Source: Bacillota bacterium
GTDB lineage: Bacteria > Bacillota > Desulfotomaculia > Desulfotomaculales > Ammonificaceae
Assembly (NCBI GenBank): GCA_020063185.1
Contig: JAGUUY010000064.1
Location: 1-43,918, forward strand
Direction of reading: 5' to 3'
Length of the DNA stretch: 43,918 nucleotides
Below the pieces are notes generated by a model. That model searched no databases and was not told the DNA's origin. It saw only the letters and a list, made by a program, of their open reading frames with translations. Within the stretch, counting starts at the first letter, position 1. Each line of letters opens with the position of its first letter. The position numbers and the translations under genes were made by a program. Positions 28,332-38,227 of this stretch are shown one piece after another.

Positions 28332-29714
28332 CTGGAGTTAAAAGACAAGCAAGTACTGGTAATCGGCGCCGGCAAGAGCGGTGTCGCCGCCGCACGGTTT
28401 CTTCGCGCCAAAGGTGCGCTGGTCGGCCTTACCGATATCAAACCGGCTGTTGCGCTGCCGGAAGCTGTCGCGTTGGGAGTGGAGACCTTTTTCGGCGCCT
28501 ATCCCGCGGCGGTGAAGTATGACCTCATCGTAGTAAGTCCCGGGGTGTCTCAGGCTGTTCCACCCGTGGCTGAAGCCGTGAGGCGGGGCATCGAAGTTAT
28601 CGGGGAACTTGAGCTGGCGTACCGTTTTGCCACGGCGCCGATTGTGGCCATTACCGGGACGAATGGGAAGACCACCACCACTGCCCTTACCGGGGAGATA
28701 TTCCGCGGGGCCGGTTGGCGCGCCCTGGTGGCCGGTAATATCGGCCTGCCCCTGGTGGAGGTGGTTGAAAACGACGGGGCGGACGTCATCATAGCGGAGG
28801 TTTCCAGTTTCCAGCTGGAGACCACGCGTTATTTTCACCCGCGGGTAGCGGTAATTTTGAACGTGACTCCGGACCACCTGGACCGGCACGAAACGCTCGC
28901 CGGGTACGCGGCGGCAAAGGCACGGATCTTCGCCAACCAGAGGGAAGGAGACGCCACGGTGCTCAACGGTGACGATCCGGTGGTAGCGGCCATGCGGGGC
29001 CGAAGCAACGGAAGGGTATTACTGTTCAGCCGGCGGCATACGCTTGACCAGGGAAGCTTTGTCCAGGACGGCAGGCTGGTATTTAATTTGGATGGCGCTT
29101 TGAGCGAGGTATGCGCGGTTACCGAAATCGCCATCCCCGGCGCGCATAACCTTGAAAACGCGCTTGCGGCCACCACGGCGGCGGGCTTCCTGGGTATTCC
29201 GGCATCCGTCATGGGGAAAACGTTGCGGGAATTTAGAGGAGTAAGTCACCGCCTCGAGTTTGTGGCGGAGGCAGGTGGTGTAACGTACGTCAATGATTCA
29301 AAAGGCACGAATCCCGACGCGGCAATTAAGGCCCTGGAGTCCTACGACCGGCCGGTGGTGTTAATTGCCGGCGGCCGGAACAAGGGAAACGACTTCGGTC
29401 TGTTTGCCGCTAAAATAAAGGAAAAAGCGAGAGCGCTCGTGGTCCTGGGGGAGAGCGCGGCAGAAATTGCGGAAGCCGCGGCGGGGGCCGGGGTAGAAAA
29501 AATTGCCCGCGCCGGAGATTTTGAGGAAGCGGTTTACCTGGCGCGAAAGGCGGCGCGGCCGGGCGATGTGGTCTTGCTTTCGCCGGCCTGCGCCAGTTGG
29601 GATATGTTTAACAACTACGAGGAACGCGGCGAGCTTTTCAAGACCATCGTCCGCGGTTTCGCCGGGCAAGGCGGGCAAAAACCGAACCCAACGGCGGCAA
29701 AGCGTAACCCTTGA
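28332..29714 (+). CDS. murD: UDP-N-acetylmuramoylalanine--D-glutamate ligase, probable CTG start
   Basis: Extending the track ORF upstream gives (L)ELKDKQVLVIGAGKSGVAAARFLRAKGALVGLTDIKP, a proper MurD N-terminus; GGAGG at 28319-28323, CTG at 28332. Confidence 0.93.
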   Translation: MELKDKQVLVIGAGKSGVAAARFLRAKGALVGLTDIKPAVALPEAVALGVETFFGAYPAAVKYDLIVVSPGVSQAVPPVAEAVRRGIEVIGELELAYRFATAPIVAITGTNGKTTTTALTGEIFRGAGWRALVAGNIGLPLVEVVENDGADVIIAEVSSFQLETTRYFHPRVAVILNVTPDHLDRHETLAGYAAAKARIFANQREGDATVLNGDDPVVAAMRGRSNGRVLLFSRRHTLDQGSFVQDGRLVFNLDGALSEVCAVTEIAIPGAHNLENALAATTAAGFLGIPASVMGKTLREFRGVSHRLEFVAEAGGVTYVNDSKGTNPDAAIKALESYDRPVVLIAGGRNKGNDFGLFAAKIKEKARALVVLGESAAEIAEAAAGAGVEKIARAGDFEEAVYLARKAARPGDVVLLSPACASWDMFNNYEERGELFKTIVRGFAGQGGQKPNPTAAKRNP

Positions 29715-29749
29715 CCCACCACTGACCGCGGAAGCTGTGTAATTACAGT

Positions 29750-30898
29750 ATGATCCGGCTCGGATCCTGGTTTGACAGGGGGAAAATGAAAGTGCGATCC
29801 CGCATTCGGGCCACGAAACCACCCGACTTCATCCTTTTTATATGCGTGCTTACTTTGTTGAGCATCGGTGTGATAATGGTTTTCAGCGCCAGCGAGTATG
29901 CCGCCATGGTGCGCTACCACGACGCCTTCTACTTTTTTAAAAGGCAGTTTTTTCACGCTCTCTTAGGGCTGGCGATAATGTTTTTTTTCCTGCGGTATGA
30001 CAGCCGGAATTTCAAACGTTTTTCCCCTTTGTTGCTGGCGGTTTCTTTTCTGCTCCTTTTAATTGTGCTGCTTCCAGGCGTTGGCCATTCTTCCCACGGG
30101 GCGCAGCGGTGGATAAACGCCGGGCCGGTGATATTTCAGCCGTCAGAAATCATTAAATTCGGCATTGTGGTCTTTACGGCGTACGGACTGAGCCGGCAGA
30201 GAATTCCGGTCAGGGGCCTCCGGGATCTGCTGCCCTATATAGGTCTCGCCGGTGTGGCGGGAGCGCTTGTCTTGCTTCAGCCGGACCTCGGCACAGCGAT
30301 TGCCCTTACAGGTACAGTCTTTATCATGCTCTTTTGCGCCGGTGCGTCTCCGGCGTCCCTTAGCTCCATCGGTGTCTGTGCGGTTGCCGCAGTAGGGGCC
30401 GCCATAGTGATTGAGCCCTACCGTATGAGTCGCTTCCTTGCTTTTCTCGACCCCTGGCAGGACCCCCTGGGCAGTGGTTTTCACATCATACAGTCCCTTT
30501 ACGCCCTTGGTTCGGGAGGTCTTTTCGGCATGGGCCTCGGACAAGGGAAACAGAAATTCTTGTACCTGCCCGAGCTCCATACGGACTTTATTTTTGCAAT
30601 TATCGGCGAGGAGTTGGGCCTTATCGGAACGGTCCTTGTGGTCTCACTCTTCCTGGTTTTTGTGTGGCGTGGGCTCCGGATCGCGCTGTACGCCCCGGAT
30701 ACCTTCTCCAGTCTTCTGGCTGCCGGGATCACGGCCGGTATCGGGCTGCAAGCTTTTATTAACATCGGTGTGGTCACGGGAAGTTTGCCGATTACCGGCA
30801 TTCCCCTGCCGTTTATCAGTTGCGGCGGTACCTCGCTGGTGTTCACGCTTGCGGCTGTCGGGGTGCTCCTCAATATTTCCCGCCAATCGGTAAGGTGA
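29750..30898 (+). CDS. ftsW: SEDS glycosyltransferase FtsW/SpoVE
   Basis: GVIMVFSASEYAAMVRYHDAFYFFKRQ, FQPSEIIKFGIVVF, LLQPDLGTAIAL, GIPLPFISCGGTSLVFTLAAVGVLLNISR. Confidence 0.95.
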   Translation: MIRLGSWFDRGKMKVRSRIRATKPPDFILFICVLTLLSIGVIMVFSASEYAAMVRYHDAFYFFKRQFFHALLGLAIMFFFLRYDSRNFKRFSPLLLAVSFLLLLIVLLPGVGHSSHGAQRWINAGPVIFQPSEIIKFGIVVFTAYGLSRQRIPVRGLRDLLPYIGLAGVAGALVLLQPDLGTAIALTGTVFIMLFCAGASPASLSSIGVCAVAAVGAAIVIEPYRMSRFLAFLDPWQDPLGSGFHIIQSLYALGSGGLFGMGLGQGKQKFLYLPELHTDFIFAIIGEELGLIGTVLVVSLFLVFVWRGLRIALYAPDTFSSLLAAGITAGIGLQAFINIGVVTGSLPITGIPLPFISCGGTSLVFTLAAVGVLLNISRQSVR

Positions 30899-30902
30899 CG
30901 CA

Positions 30903-32036
30903 ATGGTACGATTACGGTTCGTTGTAACAGGCGGTGGAACGGGAGGTCACATTTATCCCGCGCTTGCGATTGCGCAGGGCCTGGGGGAAGCCTTTCCGGG
31001 ATGCCGGGTCCTTTACGTCGGTACTTCGCGAGGGTTGGAGGCCGATATTGTACCCAGGGCCGGAATCTCCTTCAAGGCGATTAGTGCCGCCGGGTTGAAA
31101 AGGCGCCTTACAATTAAAAACTTGTGGGCCGCCTACCTTGCTTTTCGGGGCGTGGCCGAGGCTTTGCGCCTGCTAAGGTCATTTAGGCCGCAGGTGGTGA
31201 TCGGGACCGGCGGTTATGTTTCCGGACCGGTGCTTCTGGCCGCCCACCTTTTGCGCGTACCGCTCCTGGTTCACGAACAAAACGCGTTTCCCGGGCTCAC
31301 CAACAGGCTCTTGGCACGTGTGGCCTGCCGGGTGATGCTCACCTTTCCCGAAGCTGCCGGGTATTTGCCGCGCGGGGCAAAGGTCCGGTTGACCGGGCTC
31401 CCGGTCAGGGACGAAATCACACGTGTTGACCGCGAACAAGCCAGGCTGCAATTGGGTGAAGGCGCCGGGACCGTGATTCTGTCCTTCGGCGGCAGTCGCG
31501 GGGCCGAGAGGCTTAACAAGGCCATGGCCGATGTGGTTAAAGCTTTTCAAGGAAGGCCGGACGTAAAGATTTACCACTCCACTGGGACCGCGGGATATGA
31601 TGATTTCCTGCGGCTTTTAAGGTCTATGGGTATAGACCTTCCAGGGCAGGGGAACGTTACCATTGCACCCTATTTTTATCAAATAGCGGCTTACCTTGCG
31701 GCGGCCGATCTCGTGGTTTGTCGGGCTGGAGCCGCAACCATAGCGGAATTGACATACCTGGGAAAGCCGGCGATTCTCATACCATATCCGTACGCGGCGT
31801 CCAATCATCAGGAGTTCAACGCCATGGCCCTGGCTAAAAAAGGGGCGGCTAACGTAATCAAGGATAAGGAGCTTTCAGGGGAGCGTCTTTTACGTGAGGT
31901 TAACGCGCTCCTGGCCGAACCGGGGCGTCTTCGACGAATGGCCGACCAAGCCGCTCGTCTGGCGAACCCTGATGCGCTGGAGGATATCATAACAAGTGTT
32001 AGGGAACTTGTAACACCCACTCGCGGGCGTGTATAA
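30903..32036 (+). CDS. murG: Undecaprenyldiphospho-muramoylpentapeptide beta-N-acetylglucosaminyltransferase
   Basis: VTGGGTGGHIYPALAIAQGL, VHEQNAFPGLTNRLLAR, VCRAGAATIAELTYLGKPAILIPYPYAASNHQEFNA. Confidence 0.97.
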   Translation: MVRLRFVVTGGGTGGHIYPALAIAQGLGEAFPGCRVLYVGTSRGLEADIVPRAGISFKAISAAGLKRRLTIKNLWAAYLAFRGVAEALRLLRSFRPQVVIGTGGYVSGPVLLAAHLLRVPLLVHEQNAFPGLTNRLLARVACRVMLTFPEAAGYLPRGAKVRLTGLPVRDEITRVDREQARLQLGEGAGTVILSFGGSRGAERLNKAMADVVKAFQGRPDVKIYHSTGTAGYDDFLRLLRSMGIDLPGQGNVTIAPYFYQIAAYLAAADLVVCRAGAATIAELTYLGKPAILIPYPYAASNHQEFNAMALAKKGAANVIKDKELSGERLLREVNALLAEPGRLRRMADQAARLANPDALEDIITSVRELVTPTRGRV

Positions 32037-32146
32037 CCAACGGCCTCTTTTCACAACTTTCGGGGGGACAAGCTTGGTGACAGGCTGCTCAAACACTGCA
32101 TAAAATACCGTGGATGGTAAAGCGGGAAGGAGTATTCAGGAGAATA

Positions 32147-33517
32147 ATGGTTAATATACCGGAAAATGTTCACTTAGTCGGTATCGGCGGGGCCGGTATG
32201 AGCGGTCTAGCCGCGCTTCTCCTGTCCCGCGGGCACCGTGTGACAGGTTCGGATGTGAAGGCCTCTCCCGTTACAGACCGGTTACGGGATATCGGGGCTG
32301 TAATTTATACAGGACACGCTGCAGACCATCTGGGCGGCGCGGAAATGGTGGTCGTTTCTACGGCCATCAAGCCGGATAACGAAGAGGTTTTTGAAGGCCG
32401 GAGGCGCAACATTCCGATAGTTAGAAGAGGGGAACTCCTGGCGGAGGTAATGCGCGGTTACCGCGGCGTAGCGGTTGCCGGCGCGCACGGCAAAACCACA
32501 ACCACCGCCATGGTGGCGACGGTATTGTCTGCGGGCGGATTAGACCCTACCGTGCTGGTCGGCGGTGAATGGCCGGCGATAGGAGGAAACTTCCGATTGG
32601 GCCGCAGCGAATATTTCGTTACAGAGGCGGACGAAAGCGACGCTTCCTTCCTCTTGCTTTCCCCGGAAGTGGCGGTAGTAACCAACGTTGAGAACGACCA
32701 TCTGGATTACTATGGCGGTATGGATGTTCTAGTGGCGGCCTTCCGCCGGTTCATCGACAGGGTGCCGGAAAACGGGCTTGCAGTGGTCTGCCTGGACGAT
32801 CCAAGGTATGAAGCAATAGCCGGGAGGGCGAAAGGAACCGTGGTTACCTACGGGGAAAAACCGGAAGCGGACTTTCAGGTACGTGACATGGAGTTCAAGG
32901 GTATGGCTTCAACAGGAACCCTGTACTTCCGGGAAAGGCTTTGGGGCCGTTTGGCGCTGGACGTTCCCGGACGGCACAACCTGCTTAACGCAGCCTGCGC
33001 GGTCGCAGTCGGCCTCCATTTCGGGGTGGCGTTCGAAAGCGCCGCTGGAGCATTGGCATCGTTCAATCCCGTGAGGCGCCGTTTCGAGAAGTTGGGGGAA
33101 GCTGCCGGTGTCTTTGTTGTAGACGATTACGCCCACCATCCGACCGAGGTTGCGGCGACCATTCAGGCAGCGCGGCAGCTCAACCCGGGACGTGTTGTGG
33201 CGGTTTTTCAGCCGCACCGCTATACGCGAACGGCCCTTTTGTATAAAGAGTTCGGTAGGGCTTTTGGCGCTGCCGACCTGGTGGTGGTAGACGAGATATA
33301 CGCCGCCGGGGAAAACCCCCTGAACGGAGTCAGCGCCGACTTGATCCGAGAAGCGATCGCCCGGAACGGGCAGGAAGCACTCCGGTTGCCGGGCGACGGA
33401 GGGGCCGTATACCTGAAGCGCATCGTACGGCCGGGCGATGTGGTATTAACCCTCGGGGCCGGCGACATATACAAGGTCGGCCGGGAACTGGTCAAAATAA
33501 TGTCAGAACATTCATGA
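32147..33517 (+). CDS. murC: UDP-N-acetylmuramate--L-alanine ligase
   Basis: NVHLVGIGGAGMSGLAALLLSRGHRVTGSD, VAGAHGKTTTTAMVATVL, VDDYAHHPTEVAATIQAAR, FQPHRYTRT; ATG at 32147 with CAGGAGA RBS. Confidence 0.97.
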   Translation: MVNIPENVHLVGIGGAGMSGLAALLLSRGHRVTGSDVKASPVTDRLRDIGAVIYTGHAADHLGGAEMVVVSTAIKPDNEEVFEGRRRNIPIVRRGELLAEVMRGYRGVAVAGAHGKTTTTAMVATVLSAGGLDPTVLVGGEWPAIGGNFRLGRSEYFVTEADESDASFLLLSPEVAVVTNVENDHLDYYGGMDVLVAAFRRFIDRVPENGLAVVCLDDPRYEAIAGRAKGTVVTYGEKPEADFQVRDMEFKGMASTGTLYFRERLWGRLALDVPGRHNLLNAACAVAVGLHFGVAFESAAGALASFNPVRRRFEKLGEAAGVFVVDDYAHHPTEVAATIQAARQLNPGRVVAVFQPHRYTRTALLYKEFGRAFGAADLVVVDEIYAAGENPLNGVSADLIREAIARNGQEALRLPGDGGAVYLKRIVRPGDVVLTLGAGDIYKVGRELVKIMSEHS

Positions 33518-33608
33518 GTCGGCCCTTACGGAATATCAGCTTTCGGCCTTCGTCATTATAGCCCTTAATCAACGGCTTGTGAGCCATGTCTTTGGAGGAA
33601 GAACAGCA

Positions 33609-34574
33609 ATGTCTTATCTGCCTCGAAGTATTGCGAGTAGGATTAAGGGGAAGGTACTCTACAACGAACCTTTGAGAAACCATACCACCTGGCGTATCGG
33701 CGGACCGGCCGATATATTCGTGGAACCGGCTTCACGCAAAGACATCGCCCTACTTCTTGAGTTTGCCATGGCGAACGAGCAGCCGCTTACGGTAATCGGA
33801 AACGGCTCGAACCTGCTTGTGAGCGATAACGGCCTGAAGGGGGTAGTGGTAAAGATCGGTGACGCATTGGGGCGCGTGCGCATCGTTGAAGAAAAGCTGA
33901 TTGCGGAAGCCGGAGCGAAACTGGGCCGCGTAACGGCCATCGCTCAGGCCGCCGGTTTGGGGGGCCTGGAGTTTGCTGTAGGGATACCGGCCAGCATAGG
34001 CGGGGCGGTCACGATGAACGCGGGGGCCAATGGGGTTTCGATAGGCGATGTTGTAGATTCGGTAACGGTCATGGACCACCAGGGCGGGCAGCGTATGCTA
34101 AGCGCCGCCGACCTTGATTTCGGCTACCGGACCTCACGGCTGCAACGTATGGAAGCGGTGGTCGTGGAGGTCGAACTGCGTTTGGCGGCTCGCGACCCTC
34201 TGGAAATCAGGCGGCGGAGTGAGGAGTATCTCAGGCGGAGGCGCGTCACGCAGCCGTTGGATTCCCCGAGTGCCGGGAGCGTTTTTAAAAACCCGCCGGG
34301 TGAAGCCGCCGGCCGCCTTATCGAACTGGCTGGGGCTAAAGGGATGCGGGTCGGCGATGCGGTGGTTTCGACAAAACACGCGAATTTTATCATTAACGCG
34401 GGCAATGCGAAGGCGGCGGACGTACTGTTGTTAATCGATAAAATAAGAACAATAGTACGGGATAAGTTTGGTATCGATTTAGAACTAGAGGTGAAAGTAA
34501 TTGGCAACAGCGGGGCGGGATGGCTGGATGCGATTTGTCATCAAGGGTCCAAACCGCTTGCAGGGAGCGATTAA
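33609..34574 (+). CDS. murB: UDP-N-acetylenolpyruvoylglucosamine reductase
   Basis: NHTTWRIGGPADIFVEPAS, GNGSNLLVSDNGLKG, GLEFAVGIPASIGGAVTMNAGA, SAGSVFKNP. Confidence 0.96.
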   Translation: MSYLPRSIASRIKGKVLYNEPLRNHTTWRIGGPADIFVEPASRKDIALLLEFAMANEQPLTVIGNGSNLLVSDNGLKGVVVKIGDALGRVRIVEEKLIAEAGAKLGRVTAIAQAAGLGGLEFAVGIPASIGGAVTMNAGANGVSIGDVVDSVTVMDHQGGQRMLSAADLDFGYRTSRLQRMEAVVVEVELRLAARDPLEIRRRSEEYLRRRRVTQPLDSPSAGSVFKNPPGEAAGRLIELAGAKGMRVGDAVVSTKHANFIINAGNAKAADVLLLIDKIRTIVRDKFGIDLELEVKVIGNSGAGWLDAICHQGSKPLAGSD

Positions 34575-35778
34575 AGTAAGCGGCGCCAAGAATGCTGCTC
34601 TCCCCATTTTGGCTGCGGCTTTGCTCTGCGACGGAGTAAGCGCGATCGAAGGAGTTCCTCGATTAAATGACGTGGATGTAATGTGCGAGGTAATGAAACC
34701 GCTCGGTATACAATGCCGGTGGCAAAATGAGAACATTCTGGTAGACACTACGAACATCAAGCTGGAGGAAATTTCCGAAAAGTTAATGCGGCGAATGCGC
34801 GCTTCCTGTTTGGTTTTGGGACCGCTTTTAGCCCGGTTCGGACGCGTAAAGATTTCGCAACCGGGGGGGTGTAATATAGGTTCACGGCCTATCGACCTCC
34901 ACTTAAAGGGTCTCAGGGCCCTCGGAGCCCAGATAACGGAGCGGTCAGGTTATTTAATGGCTAAGGCCAACCGGCTAAAGGGGGCGGAAATCCATCTTGA
35001 TGTGCCGAGCGTCGGGGCAACGGAAAACTTGATCATGGCTGCTGTTTTTGCCGAAGGTACAACGGTGATCAGGAATGCGGCCAAGGAACCGGAGATTGTC
35101 GATCTCCAAAACTTTCTGAACCGAGCGGGGGGCCGAATTAGAGGTGCGGGGACGCCGACCGTCAGAATCGATCCGGTCAAATCGCTGGTCGGCCCGCAAG
35201 GCCACCGGATTATATCAGATAGAATTGAAGCCGGCACCCACATCATCGCTGCGGCGCTTTCGGGCGGCGACGTGGAGGTGCAGAACGTTATTCCCGAACA
35301 CGTAGAGCCTTTGCTTGCAAAACTCCGCGAGGCGGGGGTCGGTATAGAATTAAACGGCGATACGATACGAGTCCGGCGGGAAGGCCCCATCAAGGCGGTG
35401 GATATCCGGACGATGCCTTACCCCGGTTTTCCTACCGACCTCCAGGCCCAGATGTGCGTTTTGCTGGCTGTCGCCGAAGGTACCAGCGTGGTCACGGAGA
35501 CTGTGTTCGAAAACCGTTTTAAACACATTCCTGAACTGCGACGGATGGGTGTGGACATTTATATTGAAGGCCGAACCGTGGTAATCCGGGGCGTAAAAAA
35601 GCTTAGCGGGGCCCACGTTGAGGCGCCGGACCTTCGTGCAGGGGCGGCATTGGTACTGGCGGGTTTGGTCGCTGACAATACTACGGTGGTCGATGATATC
35701 GAGCACATCGACCGCGGGTACGAATCTCTGGAGGAGAAATACCAAACCCTGGGAGCTTGTATTGAAAGGGTCAGCTAG
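34528..35778 (+). CDS. murA: UDP-N-acetylglucosamine 1-carboxyvinyltransferase
   Basis: MRFVIKGPNRLQGAIKVSGAKNAALPILAAALL, LGPLLARFGRVKISQPGGCNIGSRPIDLHLKGL, TMPYPGFPTDLQAQMCVLL. Confidence 0.97.
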   Translation: MRFVIKGPNRLQGAIKVSGAKNAALPILAAALLCDGVSAIEGVPRLNDVDVMCEVMKPLGIQCRWQNENILVDTTNIKLEEISEKLMRRMRASCLVLGPLLARFGRVKISQPGGCNIGSRPIDLHLKGLRALGAQITERSGYLMAKANRLKGAEIHLDVPSVGATENLIMAAVFAEGTTVIRNAAKEPEIVDLQNFLNRAGGRIRGAGTPTVRIDPVKSLVGPQGHRIISDRIEAGTHIIAAALSGGDVEVQNVIPEHVEPLLAKLREAGVGIELNGDTIRVRREGPIKAVDIRTMPYPGFPTDLQAQMCVLLAVAEGTSVVTETVFENRFKHIPELRRMGVDIYIEGRTVVIRGVKKLSGAHVEAPDLRAGAALVLAGLVADNTTVVDDIEHIDRGYESLEEKYQTLGACIERVS

Positions 35779-35916
35779 TTGTACAAAATGCATACTACGG
35801 CGAGCTTACGCCGGTAAAGGGCCTATCACAGTCGTTTCATATCAAATGGGGCGGCTTTTTTTCTATTGTATTGGTGGACAGGTACTGGTTATATTGTAGT
35901 TAAGCGAGGCAGACAG

Positions 35917-36729
35917 TTGGTGGGAAAGCCTGAAAAACCATTGAAAAACTCCTTCGAACGGATCTGTATCTTGTTGCTGCTTCTTTTTACGGGGTTCGTT
36001 TTATTAAACTCCTCCTTTTTTTGCATCGACGGGATAACAGTTACAGGAAATAAATCTCTAACACCGGAGGAAATTACCAGGGCTTCTGGAATTCCTGTAG
36101 GTGAGAATATTTTTCGTATTAACCTGCGCGACGCTGCGGCACGGGTCAAAGCAATTCCCGCCGTTAAAGAAGTAAGCCTCGCCCGCCGGTTTCCTGCGCG
36201 GGTGGAGATTATGCTTATCGAAAGGGAAGCGATGGTGCTGGTTTCCGGGAGAGGCGGCTTTTACGGTCTGGACGGTGGCGGCGTGTGCATTCGTAAAGTC
36301 GACGCCGCGGCTCCTCTTCCCATCTTGACCGGCGTGGGCGTTGCGCCGCCGCCCGGGGGGGAACTCGATACAGAAGAGTTTCGCATTGCGGTTGAGGTTT
36401 TAGGGTCTCTGGATGGGGATCTAATTTCAGGGCTCGCCGAAATACACATTTCTCCTTTCGGATTGGTCGAAGCTTATACCACCGAAGGAGTAAAAATTCG
36501 TTTCGGCCGGCCGGAAGAGCTGACGGAGAAGGGAAGAACACTTTGCGGTATCCTCAACCAGGTTGAGGACCGGAAAGTGGTATATATCGACCTGAGTGTC
36601 AGCAAACGGCCGGTGGTAAAGTTCGCAGTACAGGGGGTATACGAGAGTGCGGATAATCCACCTGTCGATGTTGCTGGTAGCCCTTTTCCTGGGTTTGATG
36701 ATGGCGGTGCAGTACCGGTTATCCCGTGA
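35917..36729 (+). CDS. ftsQ: Cell division protein FtsQ/DivIB (POTRA domain)
   Basis: Single TM then FFCIDGITVTGNKSLTPEEITRASGIPVGENIFRINLRDAAARVKAIPAVKEVSLARRFPARVEIMLIEREAM. Confidence 0.9.
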   Translation: MVGKPEKPLKNSFERICILLLLLFTGFVLLNSSFFCIDGITVTGNKSLTPEEITRASGIPVGENIFRINLRDAAARVKAIPAVKEVSLARRFPARVEIMLIEREAMVLVSGRGGFYGLDGGGVCIRKVDAAAPLPILTGVGVAPPPGGELDTEEFRIAVEVLGSLDGDLISGLAEIHISPFGLVEAYTTEGVKIRFGRPEELTEKGRTLCGILNQVEDRKVVYIDLSVSKRPVVKFAVQGVYESADNPPVDVAGSPFPGFDDGGAVPVIP

Positions 36730-37354
36730 TGTCGAGCGCACCGTTCCGATCCAGAGGGTTCAGCGCCTGTCTGCCCAGGTAGAGTCGGCGCGGATGGAAA
36801 GGGACAGGTTCCAGATGCGCGTAACGGAACTGAGAAATGAACTCGATACGGTTACCACCCAGGCCGGCCTGAAACCGCTCAAGGAAAAACTGGCCCAATA
36901 CCGTATAGAAGCCGGGTTGGTTCCGGTAACCGGACCCGGCGTCGAGGTGAGCTTGAACGATAGTAATACCGCCCTCCAGCCGGGGCAAAACCCCAACCTG
37001 TACGTCCTTCACGATGAGGACGTGCTGCGGGTGCTCAACGAACTGCGTGCCGCCGGCGCCGAGGTGATGGCGATCAACGGGGAACGTTTGCTGTCTACAA
37101 GCGAAGTACGGTGTATCGGCCCCACCATTTTAGTCAACAAGATCAGGCGGGTTGCCGCGCCGTTTGTGATAACGGCCGTTGGGGAGCCCGATACCATGAT
37201 CAGCGCTCTAAAAATGCGGGGCGGCGTGGTTGACACTCTCCAGCAATTCTGGGGTATCCAGGTTACGGTTAGAAAAATGAACCAGGTGACTATCCCGGCG
37301 TACAGAGGAAGCCGGATGTTTACGCATGCCAGGGAAGCTGGAGGGGAGCGATAG
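36647..37354 (+). CDS. DUF881 family protein (YlxW/YlxX-like)
   Basis: LTAQ-like coiled coil plus VPVTGPGVEVSLNDS...LRVLNELRAAGAEVMAINGERLLSTSEVRCIGPTILVN. Confidence 0.9.
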   Translation: MRIIHLSMLLVALFLGLMMAVQYRLSRDVERTVPIQRVQRLSAQVESARMERDRFQMRVTELRNELDTVTTQAGLKPLKEKLAQYRIEAGLVPVTGPGVEVSLNDSNTALQPGQNPNLYVLHDEDVLRVLNELRAAGAEVMAINGERLLSTSEVRCIGPTILVNKIRRVAAPFVITAVGEPDTMISALKMRGGVVDTLQQFWGIQVTVRKMNQVTIPAYRGSRMFTHAREAGGER

Positions 37355-38047
37355 GTGTCCAAACGCTACACTATAGGACTTGTAGCCCTCGTGCTGGGCC
37401 TGCTGCTGGCGCTGCAATTCCGCACCACGCAAAACATCGAGCCGACAGTACCCTACGACCGGGCGAGCGAGCTGACTGCGGAGCTGAGGGCCTTGGAGAA
37501 AGAAACCACCGGGCTGGAGGCCGACGTCGGCGATCTCGAAAGAAAACTATCTCGTGCGCGCATGGGGTATACCCAGGCGGAAGAAATCTTAAGATCGGAA
37601 GTGAAAGACGCGGCGGTAATTGCCGGCGTGACCGCCGTCGAGGGGCCCGGTGTAAGGGTGCGTATCAACAATCCGGCAGGTCAAGGAGCCCAGAGCGGTA
37701 TCTTCACCGTCCGTGACGAAGATCTGTTGAAGTTGCTAAACGAGTTGCGTGCGACGGGAGCCGAGGCTATGAGCATCAACGGGCAGCGTATTATTTCCAC
37801 CTCGGAAGTGCGTTTGGCGGGCTCATTCATAAATGTTAATACGCAGAAGATTACGCCGCCTTACGAGATTTTGGCCATAGGAGGGCCCGCCGCCCTCAGG
37901 AGCAGCCTGGAAATCAGAAATGGTCTGGTTGAGACCCTGCGGGACTGGGGTATGGAGGTAACGGTGGAGGATGATGACCGCATTGTCATTCCGGCATACA
38001 GAGGGTCTTTGAAGTTCGAGTACGCACAGCAGGCGAGGGAAGGCTGA
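37355..38047 (+). CDS. DUF881 family protein, second tandem copy
   Basis: VEGPGVRVRINNPA...LLKLLNELRATGAEAMSINGQRIISTSEVRLAGSFINVN, parallel to the preceding gene. Confidence 0.9.
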   Translation: MSKRYTIGLVALVLGLLLALQFRTTQNIEPTVPYDRASELTAELRALEKETTGLEADVGDLERKLSRARMGYTQAEEILRSEVKDAAVIAGVTAVEGPGVRVRINNPAGQGAQSGIFTVRDEDLLKLLNELRATGAEAMSINGQRIISTSEVRLAGSFINVNTQKITPPYEILAIGGPAALRSSLEIRNGLVETLRDWGMEVTVEDDDRIVIPAYRGSLKFEYAQQAREG

Positions 38048-38057
38048 TGGACCTGAA

Positions 38058-38227
38058 GGATGAGGGATGAAAGTACATTTAAAAGTTCTTCATCCTTGCA
38101 AGGAGCCCGGAGACACAGGCCAGATCGCTGCATAATAACTTTTGGTCTTCTTATCAACATGGAACGTTGAAACGGACCCCCAAGGTCCACGCTCGAACCG
38201 TGAACTGTGAACTGTGAACTGTGAACG
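38058..38227 (+). repeat. Heptad array G between DUF881 and sbp
   Basis: GGATGAG GGATGAA at 38058-38071; GTGAACT x3 + GTGAACG at 38200-38227. Confidence 0.8.

Noticed and set aside
28473-29714. murD starting at TTG 28473 as in the ORF track
   Set aside because: Would delete the conserved N-terminal nucleotide-binding segment; upstream CTG with a good RBS is more plausible.
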